Positions 57,446 through 64,000 of a stretch of 64,000 nt of DNA are shown one piece after another. This DNA comes from Burkholderiales bacterium. Lineage in GTDB: Bacteria > Pseudomonadota > Gammaproteobacteria > Burkholderiales > Burkholderiaceae_C. The notes beneath the pieces were generated by a model. It saw only the letters and a program-made list of their open reading frames with translations, searched no databases and had not been told where the DNA came from. Where the stretch lies: positions 310,001-374,000 of the forward strand of contig JAFKGD010000001.1 in assembly GCA_017307855.1 (NCBI GenBank). The letters run 5' to 3'. A program made the translations under genes and the position numbers. The stretch's first letter is position 1; every line of letters begins with the position of its first letter.

Positions 57446-57490
57446 AAAACGATTTAACACAGGAAATTGTGTCAATTTTAACGATTTAAC
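57446..57490. promoter_or_regulatory. Direct repeats and inverted repeat upstream of the che operon
   Basis: AACGATTTAAC occurs at 57448-57458 and at 57480-57490, 32 bp apart (three helical turns). Between them lies TTAACACA-ggaaat-TGTGTCAA (57454-57475), an inverted repeat with one mismatch. AT-rich DNA in a GC-rich genome; likely a regulator site. A related TTAATGATTTAA is at 59277-59288 near the kinase start. Confidence 0.55.
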
Positions 57491-59267
57491 CGATTGAATC
57501 TCGGTACGGCGTCTGGCGCGCCGTCGCCGCCTGGGGCGACAGGGGAAGGAAGAGGCTGACCTGGGTTCCCAACCCCTCTTCCGAGGCGATCGTGATCGTT
57601 CCGCCCATCAGCTCCATCAGCTCCCTGGACAGCGCCAGCCCCAGTCCGGAGCCGCGGTCCTCCAACTGCTCCGACGGTTCGCCGATCGTGTTGAAGCGGT
57701 CGAACACCCGGGGCAGCATGGCTTCGGGAATGCCCACGCCCGTATCCACCACGCTGATCACGAACATGTCGTGCTGGAATGCGCCGGCCACGAAGATGCC
57801 GCCGGCCTGCGTGAACTTGATTGCGTTGTGCAGGACGTTGTTGAGCACCTGGACGAACTTGGTGCGGTCGGTACGCACCTCGACCAGGTTCTGCGGCGGC
57901 AGCGTGAGCGACAGGGCCAGCTTCTTCTTGTCGGCGCTGACGCGGTGCACGTCGACGATGGCGCCCAGCAGTTCGCGCATTTCCACGGTTTCGATGGCGA
58001 CCTCCATGCGGCCGGCCTCGATCTTGGCCAGGTCGAGGATCGTGCTCACCAGCGCATGCAGGTGCTTGCCGCTCTTGTGGATCAGGTCCGCATACTTGAA
58101 GACGACGGCGTCGTGCACGACCTCCCGGATGAGTTCGGAGAAGCCGAGGATGGAGTTCAGCGGCGTGCGCAGTTCGTGGGAGACGGACGCCAGGAAGTTG
58201 GACTTCATCTGGTTCGCCTCCAGCGCCTTGGCGCGGCTTTCGCGCAACTGGCGGATCAGCCGCCGCTGCTCGTTGCCCAGCCGGGCAATCGTGAACGCCA
58301 GCGCGGTCAGCACGAGGGTGATGACCATGGCCAGCATCAGTGCGTAGCGCAGGGTCGTATCGAAGACCGACGCCAGCGTGGGGTAGGCATAGCCGACGAG
58401 CACCGTCAGCGGATAGCTGCCCACGTGCTGGAAGGCATAAAGCCGGTCGAGCCCGTCCACCGCGCTGGGCGCGTGGTACATGCCGCCGCCGCCGCCCTGG
58501 AGCTGCTTCCATGAGGGGCTGCCGGAGATGTCCTGGCCCCAGCTGATCTCGTCGCCGCGCATGCGCAGGCGATGGACGCCGTCGTCGCCGACGATGGCCA
58601 CCACGCTGCCGGCCACGAGCCCGTCGTAGTTGTGGAAGTAGCGCTGCAGCACGGTCGGATCGATGCTGCCGACGATCGCACCCTGGAAGCGCCCGCCCTC
58701 CCCGAGGATCGGACGCACCAGCTGCACGGACACGCGCCCGGAAACGCGGCCGACCACGGTCTGGCCGATGAACAGGCGGTCGCGCGGATCTTGCGCCACC
58801 GCGCGGAAGTGCGGCCGGTCGGCGATGGACACCGGGGCCGAGCCGCTCAACGGCAGCGTGCTGGCCACGATGGTGCCTTGCGCATCGGCGATGGCGACCT
58901 GCTGCAGCGCAGGACCGAGTTCGCCGAGCTCGGCCGCCAACCTGGCCTGCGACGGCAGGCCGCCCGACGCCCGGTAGTCCACCTGGAGCTGGCCGAGCAG
59001 GCGGTCGATGACGAACACATTCAGCCCAACGTATTCCGCGAAGCCGCGGGCGTTGAGTTCGGCCTTGCTGCTCAGATCCTGCTGGTTCTGGCGGAATTCG
59101 CCATAAACCATGCTGCTCAGCGTGCCCCAGAGAAGCAGCAGGAAGATGGCATGGGTGCCCCAGATCAGCCGGCTCACGCCGGCGCGGGACACGATCAGCC
59201 AGAGGCGGTCGAGCAGCTTGCGCCCTGTAGGCGGCAAAGCTCTGATGAAGGCAATGTTGTGCGACAT
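57486..59267 (-). CDS. Cache-type membrane histidine kinase
   Basis: 593 residues. TM1 (about 36-56), a periplasmic dCache/PDC-like domain (about 60-300: ADRPHFRAVAQDPRDRLFIGQ is the Cache ligand signature), TM2 (about 308-330), HisKA with His364 in FLASVSHELRTPLNSI and HATPase_c (VLNNVLHNAIKFTQAGG; DRGSGLGLALSRELM). No receiver of its own. It is upstream of the che operon on the same strand with a 78-bp gap. The ligand domain suggests small organic acids or amino acids. The first cheY or another receiver could be its partner. Confidence 0.93.
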   Translation of the reverse strand: MSHNIAFIRALPPTGRKLLDRLWLIVSRAGVSRLIWGTHAIFLLLLWGTLSSMVYGEFRQNQQDLSSKAELNARGFAEYVGLNVFVIDRLLGQLQVDYRASGGLPSQARLAAELGELGPALQQVAIADAQGTIVASTLPLSGSAPVSIADRPHFRAVAQDPRDRLFIGQTVVGRVSGRVSVQLVRPILGEGGRFQGAIVGSIDPTVLQRYFHNYDGLVAGSVVAIVGDDGVHRLRMRGDEISWGQDISGSPSWKQLQGGGGGMYHAPSAVDGLDRLYAFQHVGSYPLTVLVGYAYPTLASVFDTTLRYALMLAMVITLVLTALAFTIARLGNEQRRLIRQLRESRAKALEANQMKSNFLASVSHELRTPLNSILGFSELIREVVHDAVVFKYADLIHKSGKHLHALVSTILDLAKIEAGRMEVAIETVEMRELLGAIVDVHRVSADKKKLALSLTLPPQNLVEVRTDRTKFVQVLNNVLHNAIKFTQAGGIFVAGAFQHDMFVISVVDTGVGIPEAMLPRVFDRFNTIGEPSEQLEDRGSGLGLALSRELMELMGGTITIASEEGLGTQVSLFLPLSPQAATARQTPYRDSIG

Positions 59268-59356
59268 GCCTTCATTTTAATGATTTAAATGATTATGTGC
59301 GGCGTTTTTTGTGATTTAGTTGGCTTGGCAGCGTTTTTTATGGCCGATCCAGCGGC

Positions 59357-59767
59357 TCAGCGTGTGGGCCTGTGTACCGACGCCCAGGCCACCACCATCA
59401 ATGCGCCGATCACCGTGATGTGCTCCATCGCCACGTAGAACTCCTTGGTGCGCAGCGGCTCCTCGGTGATGGTCCAGAAGGCATGGGCGATGGGGATGGT
59501 GAGCGCGGTGAAAACAGCCAGCGCACCGGCGCCCAGCCAGGTCCAGCGGTTGGCGATGATCAGCGCCGAGCCCACCAGTTGCACGGTGAGTGTCGCGGCG
59601 TTGAACAGCGCTGCCGGCTGCAGGCCGAAATGCGCCATTTCGGCCGTGCCGCCGGCAAAGTCGAACAGCTTGGCCAGACCGCTGGCCCAGAACATGAACG
59701 TCAGCACGGTGCGTGCGAGGTAGCCGAACCAGTTGGCGGCCAGCAGGGATTCGATGATCGATGGCAT
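59357..59767 (-). CDS. DoxX-family membrane protein
   Basis: 136 residues, four membrane helices. TVLTFMFWASGLAKLFDFAGGTAEMAHFGL is the DoxX/TQO-small-subunit pattern. DoxX members are linked with membrane redox and thiol stress. ATG with GGAGAAGGAG upstream. A PmrA/QseB-like box is 57 bp upstream of the start. Downstream of it the gap to the kinase gene (89 bp) has repeated GCGTTTTTT. Confidence 0.88.
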   Translation of the reverse strand: MPSIIESLLAANWFGYLARTVLTFMFWASGLAKLFDFAGGTAEMAHFGLQPAALFNAATLTVQLVGSALIIANRWTWLGAGALAVFTALTIPIAHAFWTITEEPLRTKEFYVAMEHITVIGALMVVAWASVHRPTR

Positions 59768-59823
59768 GGGTGTGCTCCTTCTCCGGGTGTTGTGATGAGC
59801 CGCCATCGTAGCCCGGCACGATG

Positions 59824-59840
59824 CTTAAGGCAGGCCTAAG
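59824..59840. promoter_or_regulatory. PmrA/QseB-type direct-repeat box before doxX
   Basis: CTTAAG (59824-59829), N5, CCTAAG (59835-59840): half-sites 11 bp apart, one mismatch to the CTTAAG-N5-CTTAAG box of OmpR-type regulators PmrA and QseB. Located 57 bp upstream of the doxX start codon. Confidence 0.5.
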
Positions 59841-59879
59841 GCAGCCGGCGCACACTGCGTCGCAGGCAGCCCGTTCTTA

Positions 59880-59942
59880 GATGCTCTTCCCTCCTCCTCC
59901 CTGAGGGCTGTCTTTCACCCGCTTCGGCGGGTGTTTTCTTTT
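59880..59942 (+). ncRNA. Candidate CU-rich small RNA with strong terminator
   Basis: No gene on the plus strand ends here, yet a good plus-strand terminator does (59916-59942). Before it is CCCTCCTCCTCCC (59889-59901), an anti-Shine-Dalgarno-like stretch as in CcsR-type small RNAs of other proteobacteria. The 5' end is unknown and no clear -10 box is seen; TTAGAT at 59875 is a weak possibility. Low confidence. Confidence 0.35.
59916..59942 (+). terminator. UUCG-loop terminator on the plus strand
   Basis: CACCCGC (59916-59922), TTCG loop, GCGGGTG (59927-59933), then TTTTCTTTT. Both flanking genes are on the minus strand, so it must end a plus-strand transcript. Confidence 0.75.
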
Positions 59943-60430
59943 CAGCGCCCGCTATCGACGGGCGCGAGCTGCTGCGGCGGCTGAGGCAGATCCACCAGCA
60001 CGCAGGTCTTGCCCGTGCGGCGGCAGTGGTCCTGCACGCGCCAGTAGGCGTCATGGCCCAGGCAGCCGGTCTGGCAGATGACCAGATCGGCGGCGATCAG
60101 CGCAGCCTCGAGGGCGTCGGCATCCCTGCCGGCGGGCCGCCGAGACAAGAGGTGGACATCCAGCGGTCGGGCGTGCGGCGTTCGGGGAAAGTCCAGCCCC
60201 CAGGCCCGTTGCGTTTCTCGCACGAGGGCCTGGGCGCGTACGTGAATGAGCTCGGCGGTGAGCCGGTCGATCTGCGCCTGCTGCGCCGCCAGCCGTTCGC
60301 TGCAGCGCAGTTGCGCTCGGCCGTAGGCGGCCATCAGCGCCTGATGCTCGCGCGCCAGCGGTGACAGGCCGGCGTCGCAGACCGCCAGTTCTTCAGCCAG
60401 GGGCGCCATGCGGGCGGATCTTTCGTCCAT
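59942..60430 (-). CDS. DUF2325 protein, Cys/His-rich C terminus
   Basis: 162 residues. A charged coiled-coil (about 10-75) is followed by the DUF2325 domain, ending DLVICQTGCLGHDAYWRVQ, DHCRRTGKTCVLV. Cys119, Cys123, His126, His135, Cys136 and Cys143 could bind a metal. Unknown function. It begins 3 bp after the ZIP transporter stop, so it is co-transcribed with it and under the same Fur box. A metal-handling role is an inference. Confidence 0.82.
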   Translation of the reverse strand: MDERSARMAPLAEELAVCDAGLSPLAREHQALMAAYGRAQLRCSERLAAQQAQIDRLTAELIHVRAQALVRETQRAWGLDFPRTPHARPLDVHLLSRRPAGRDADALEAALIAADLVICQTGCLGHDAYWRVQDHCRRTGKTCVLVDLPQPPQQLAPVDSGR

Positions 60431-60433
60431 GCG

Positions 60434-61351
60434 TCAGCCCAGCGCCGTGTCCAGCAGCATCATGAGCACGAAGCCGATCATGAGCCCCCCGGTGGCATGA
60501 GCTTCGTCCCCCTTGCGGTGAGACTCGGGAATGATGTCGTGGCTGATGACGAACAGCATGGCGCCCGCGGCAAAGCCCAGCCCCCACGGCAGCAGCGCCG
60601 CCGAGTAGGACACCACCACCGCGCCGATCACGGCCCCCACCGGCTCGACCAGGCCCGACGCCATGCCCAGGCCCACGGCCACCGCGCGGCGGTACCCCGC
60701 CGCCAGCAGGGCGACCGCCACCACCAGCCCCTCGGGCACGTCCTGAATGGCGATGCCGGCCGACAGGGCCCCCGCGCGTATCGGGTCGTTGCCCGCATAC
60801 GCCACGCCGATGGCCAGGCCTTCGGGCAAGTTGTGCAGTGCGATGGCAAAGACGAACAGCCAGGTGCGGCGCAGCTTGCGCGAGTTCTGCCCCTCGACGC
60901 CCTTGATGAAATGCTCGTGGGGCACGAAGCGCTCCATCGCCAGCAGCGCCGCAGCGCCCAGCAGGATCGACGCGCCCATCACGCCGCCCGCGCCCCAGGC
61001 ACCGGCGCCGCCGGCGCGCGCGGCCTCGAGCCCCGGAAGGATGAGCGAGAACGAACAGGCGGCCAGCATGACGCCGGCGCCGAAGCCGAAGAGCGTGTCC
61101 TGCGTGCGGTCCGACAGTCGCTGCGACAGCATGACCGGCACCGTGCCCAGCGCGGTGGCGAACGCGGCCAGCAAACCGCCCTTGAGCGCGGCGCCGACCA
61201 CGGGCTGCGCCGCCACGTAGTCCGCGAACCGCAGTCCCAGTGCTCCCAGCCCCGCGAGCACGATGGCGATGCCGATCCAGCGACCCAGGCGCAGCCCACG
61301 CGCGCTGGCGTCAGGGACAGGAGCGGGCGATGGTGTGGGCGCGGTGCTCAT
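60434..61351 (-). CDS. ZIP-family metal transporter
   Basis: 305 residues, about eight membrane helices. The two metal-site motifs are IALHNLPEGLAIG and AIQDVPEGLVVA, with VISHDIIPESHRK at the C terminus, as in ZupT-like importers of zinc, iron, manganese or cobalt. N-terminal Pro/Ser stretch is unusual but short. A Fur-type box is about 75-90 bp upstream, which would favour iron- or manganese-dependent control; many ZupT genes are instead constitutive or Zur-controlled. Confidence 0.93.
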   Translation of the reverse strand: MSTAPTPSPAPVPDASARGLRLGRWIGIAIVLAGLGALGLRFADYVAAQPVVGAALKGGLLAAFATALGTVPVMLSQRLSDRTQDTLFGFGAGVMLAACSFSLILPGLEAARAGGAGAWGAGGVMGASILLGAAALLAMERFVPHEHFIKGVEGQNSRKLRRTWLFVFAIALHNLPEGLAIGVAYAGNDPIRAGALSAGIAIQDVPEGLVVAVALLAAGYRRAVAVGLGMASGLVEPVGAVIGAVVVSYSAALLPWGLGFAAGAMLFVISHDIIPESHRKGDEAHATGGLMIGFVLMMLLDTALG

Positions 61352-61425
61352 CAGGGCGCGATCGGGCTTGCTTGGGACATGTGGGCTGCGTATGGGCTGG
61401 TAACTCCCATAGACTGGTCATCAAA

Positions 61426-61440
61426 TGATAATTATTCTCA
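61426..61440. promoter_or_regulatory. Fur box upstream of the ZIP-DUF2325 operon
   Basis: TGATAAT-T-ATTCTCA matches the 7-1-7 Fur consensus TGATAAT-N-ATTATCA in all but one position, and flanking AAA/TTT extend the symmetry. It is in an AT-rich gap (61352-61513) of 162 bp. Confidence 0.72.
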
Positions 61441-61513
61441 TTTAAATTGTCCAGCGCCCCGTTTCGCGGCCCGCAGCGGAGCGGTCTCACCGCCCCTGCC
61501 AGCGCCTGTCGAT

Positions 61514-62719
61514 TCAGCCCTGTGCCTCGATCGGCAGCCAGACGCTGAAGGTCGCGCCCTTGCCCGGCTCGCTGCGCAGCGTGAGCGAGCCTCCGTGCGC
61601 CTGCACGACCTCCCGCGCGATGTACAGGCCCAGGCCCATGCCGGGCGGGCCGTCGTGCCCCACCGCGCGCTCGAACTGGCCGAAGACGCGCTCCTGGTGC
61701 ATGGGTGCGATGCCCGGCCCCTGGTCGCGGACGTCGATACGGGCGCCGGCCTTTCCGTCAGGGCCTGCTGCCAGCGTCGCGCGGATGGTGATGGGCGAGC
61801 CTGGCGCGTGGCGCAAGGCGTTGGAGATCAGATTCGCGAACACCTGCTCGATGCGGAATTCGTCCCATTGCCCCACCAGGTCGGCCGGCAGGCCGAGCGC
61901 GAACGACACACCCGCCTCACTGGCCTGGTGCGAGAGCGAATCCACCGCGCGCTCGACCAGCGGCTTGAGTTGCACGCGACCCGTACGCAGCACCAGCCGC
62001 GAGCCGCGCAGGCGCGACACGTCGATCATGTCGTCGATGAGGCGCACCATGCTCTGGATCTGCCGCTCTTCGCGCTGCACCATGGCTTCCATGTTGCGCG
62101 GCGAGAGCGCCTCCGCGTCGCCGCGGCCCAGGTGCACGCGGCGCATCTGCACCTCCAGGAACAGCGTGTGCAGCGGCGTGCGCAACTCGTGCGAGACGGC
62201 CGAGACGAAATCGTCGCGCATGCGCACGGCGCGCTCGAGGTCGGCCTGGGCCTCGCGCAGCCGCTTGACCAGCTCGTCCTGTTCGCGCCGTGCCTCGCGC
62301 AGCGCCTCCAGCTGCACACGCACGGCGCGCTTCTGGCGCCACAGGTCGACGAAAACGCTGACCTTGCCCTGCACGGCCTGGATGTCCAGCGGCTTGTGCA
62401 GGAAATCGACCGCGCCGCTCTCGTAGCCCTGGAAGGAATACTTCAGATCTTCGCTGGCCGCCGTCACGAAGATGATCGGAATGTGCCGCGTTCGCTCGGT
62501 GCCGCGCATGAGCTCGGCGAGCTCGAAGCCGTTCATGGTCGGCATCTGCACGTCGAGGATCGCCAGCGCGAACTCGTGCTCCAGCAGCAGGGCCAGCGCC
62601 GCTTCGCCCGATTGCGCCTGGTGGATGGTTCGGCCATCGCCACGAATCAGCGCTTCCAGCGCCAGCAGGTTTTCGGGCAGGTCGTCGACGATCAGGATGT
62701 TGGCAGGCGTGTCAGGCAT
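61514..62719 (-). CDS. Receiver-histidine kinase protein
   Basis: 401 residues: receiver (ILIVDDLPENLLALEALI, Asp in LAILDVQMPTMNGFE, Thr in FVTAASED, Lys in LHKPLDI), coiled-coil (about 125-165), HisKA with His177 in SAVSHELRTPLHTL and HATPase_c (NLISNALRHAPG; GMGLGLYIAREVVQ). Cytoplasmic. It overlaps the catalytic CheB gene by 8 bp. Together with the CheR and CheB genes it resembles the CheB-CheR-kinase signalling proteins of other bacteria split into three genes. Confidence 0.92.
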   Translation of the reverse strand: MPDTPANILIVDDLPENLLALEALIRGDGRTIHQAQSGEAALALLLEHEFALAILDVQMPTMNGFELAELMRGTERTRHIPIIFVTAASEDLKYSFQGYESGAVDFLHKPLDIQAVQGKVSVFVDLWRQKRAVRVQLEALREARREQDELVKRLREAQADLERAVRMRDDFVSAVSHELRTPLHTLFLEVQMRRVHLGRGDAEALSPRNMEAMVQREERQIQSMVRLIDDMIDVSRLRGSRLVLRTGRVQLKPLVERAVDSLSHQASEAGVSFALGLPADLVGQWDEFRIEQVFANLISNALRHAPGSPITIRATLAAGPDGKAGARIDVRDQGPGIAPMHQERVFGQFERAVGHDGPPGMGLGLYIAREVVQAHGGSLTLRSEPGKGATFSVWLPIEAQG

Positions 62720-63332
62720 GTCGGCGTTCCAGGTCTTGCAGCAGTTGGTGGATCTCGGCCAGCGTGAACTGGGCGTGGGATGGGTGCAGCCGCAGTGCGG
62801 CCTCGGGCATGGTGGACACGCGCGCTTCTGCGGGCGCCTGTACCGCGGTGAGCCCGCCGGCCCGCGCGGCCGCGCGCAGGCCCTCGGCGCCGTCCTCGTT
62901 CGCCCCGGTGAGCAGCAGCGCCGCCAGGCCCGAGCCCCAGGCGTCGGCGGCCGATGTGAACAGGAGGTCGATCGAAGGTCGCGAGTGGTTCACTGCCGGA
63001 TCGCAGGACAGCGAAAAGCTGTGATCCTGTTCGACCAGCAGGTGATAGCCCGGCGGTGCGAAGTACACGGTGCCGCAACTCACCGGCTCCTTGTCGCGCG
63101 CCTCGCGCACATCCAGCGCCATGTGGTGCTGGAACACTTCGGCCAGCACGCTCTCGCGGTCGTCGGGCAGGTGCAGCACCACCACGATGGGCAGGCGGTA
63201 GCCGGCGCGCAGGCCCGGCAGCAGAGCCAGCAGCGCCTCGACGCCGCCGGCCGAGGCGCCGATGCAGATGGCCTGCACGGGCGGATCGCGGCGGGCCAGG
63301 AGGCTGGTGGCGGTCAACGTGGCCGTCGTCAT
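62712..63332 (-). CDS. Catalytic-only CheB (methylesterase domain without receiver)
   Basis: 206 residues. Methylesterase catalytic residues: Ser in CIGASAGGVEALL, His in VVVLHLPDDRESVL and Asp in LTGANEDGAEGL. The receiver domain normally at the N terminus is missing; start at 63332 opens the catalytic domain directly. It would therefore not be controlled by phosphorylation in the usual way. ATGA overlap with cheR upstream and 8-bp overlap with the receiver-kinase downstream. Confidence 0.9.
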   Translation of the reverse strand: MTTATLTATSLLARRDPPVQAICIGASAGGVEALLALLPGLRAGYRLPIVVVLHLPDDRESVLAEVFQHHMALDVREARDKEPVSCGTVYFAPPGYHLLVEQDHSFSLSCDPAVNHSRPSIDLLFTSAADAWGSGLAALLLTGANEDGAEGLRAAARAGGLTAVQAPAEARVSTMPEAALRLHPSHAQFTLAEIHQLLQDLERRHA

Positions 63333-64000
63333 TCGGCCACCTTGCGGTAGATGCGCTCGCGGCGGTTCACGGTCTCGAAACCCTCGGCATGGCGCGAGAA
63401 CTCGATGCTCTCCTTGCTGCCCAGTCCCAGGAACCCGCGGTGGCACAGCGATTCGTGGAACAGGCCGAGCGCCCGGTCCTGCAGGCCCCGGTTGAAGTAG
63501 ATGAGCACGTTGCGGCACGAGACCAGGTGGGTCTCGGAAAAGACGCTGTCCGTGGCCAGGCTGTGGTCGGCGAAAGTGACGTTGGCGCACAGCGAACGCT
63601 CGAACAGCGCATTGCCATACGCCGCCGTGTAGTAGTCGGAAAACGCCGCCGTGCCGCCGGCCTTCTGGTAGTTGGCCGTGTACTGCCGCATCGCGTCGAT
63701 CGGGAAGATGCCCTCGCGCGCCTTGGCCAGGGACACCGGGTTGATGTCGGTGGCATAGATGAAGGCGCGCTCGGCCAGGCCCTCCTCGCGAAGCAGGATG
63801 GCCAGCGAGTAGACCTCTTCGCCTGTGCTGCAGCCGGCCACCCAGATGCGCACCGAGGGGTAGGTGCGCAGCACCGGGACCACGTGCTGGCGCAGCGCCA
63901 GGAAGTACGCCGGATCGCGGAACATCTCGCTCACCGGGATCGTCATGTACTGCAGCAGCTGCGCGAATGCCTCGCGGTCGTGCAGGATGCGCTCCTGCAG
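63329..64000 (-). CDS. CheR-type methyltransferase, N terminus beyond the window
   Basis: The frame stays open to the right edge, so 223 residues with the stop at 63329 are seen. VRIWVAGCSTGEEVYSLAIL binds SAM, IYATDINPVSLAKARE and LVSCRNVLIYFN complete the domain. N-terminal residues before MTIPVSEMFRD (LQERILHDREAFAQLLQY, in parts) fit the CheR N-terminal domain. Paired with a receiver-less CheB. Distinct from the operon cheR at 50820-51671. Confidence 0.92.
   Translation of the reverse strand: MQERILHDREAFAQLLQYMTIPVSEMFRDPAYFLALRQHVVPVLRTYPSVRIWVAGCSTGEEVYSLAILLREEGLAERAFIYATDINPVSLAKAREGIFPIDAMRQYTANYQKAGGTAAFSDYYTAAYGNALFERSLCANVTFADHSLATDSVFSETHLVSCRNVLIYFNRGLQDRALGLFHESLCHRGFLGLGSKESIEFSRHAEGFETVNRRERIYRKVAE

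Noticed and set aside
57433-57475. TTGACA (57475-57470) and TACAAT (57438-57433) on the minus strand as one promoter
   Set aside because: They are 31 bp apart, too far for a sigma-70 pair; each may be chance or belong to a different site.

Overview
The window is GC-rich chromosomal DNA from a betaproteobacterium, most likely a Burkholderiales member of the Comamonadaceae. This is inferred from the gene set: an intracellular PHB depolymerase, a soluble RsxB-type ferredoxin protein, a prpC-acnD-prpF propionate operon next to a GntR regulator, and the dnaX-ybaB-recR block. I see no rRNA, tRNA, CRISPR array, insertion sequence or prophage.

Left third (1-24,900): mostly housekeeping. A soluble pyrophosphatase (ppa) diverges from a proton-pumping pyrophosphatase (hppA). 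Then come an aldehyde dehydrogenase, moaA-mobA (molybdenum cofactor), a YqjD/YqjE-like envelope stress trio, a two-gene RND efflux system without an outer-membrane gene, the rnhA / methyltransferase / gloB / mltD block, a nitrate/sulfonate/taurine-type ABC importer, recR-ybaB-dnaX and the 4.5S SRP RNA. dnaX carries an A9 slippery run followed by a hairpin and early stops in the other frames, a strong sign that it makes both tau and gamma.

Middle (24,900-40,800): a serine beta-lactamase-family protein fused to a degenerate CusF-like domain, an MHYT membrane sensor, a histidine kinase, a Tat-exported DODA-type dioxygenase, phaZ with a histone-H1-like tail, rsxB, and a six-gene propionate operon (thioesterase, prpC, acnD, prpF, an isocitrate-lyase/PEP-mutase family protein, a VOC protein). 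The operon diverges from its likely GntR regulator across a perfect 16-bp palindrome. dusA follows.

Right third (40,900-64,000): almost entirely signal transduction. A phosphorelay-like cluster (receiver, unknown small protein, HTH-receiver regulator, frameshifted HPt, hybrid kinase, receiver-kinase) meets a chemotaxis operon running leftward: cheY, a CheX/CheC-like protein, a CheZ-like small protein, an MCP ending in DWESF, cheY, cheA, cheW, cheR, cheD, cheB, then a second MCP. No flagellar genes are present. A Cache-type kinase, DoxX, a Fur-boxed ZIP transporter with a Cys/His-rich DUF2325 partner, and a second set (CheR, catalytic-only CheB, receiver-kinase) close the window; the last cheR runs off the right edge.

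Most interesting: two different candidate CheY phosphatases in one chemotaxis operon; the dnaX frameshift element; the phosphorelay with an excisionase-type HTH-receiver and a broken HPt; the ZIP-DUF2325 unit under a Fur box; and a possible CU-rich small RNA near 59.9 kb.
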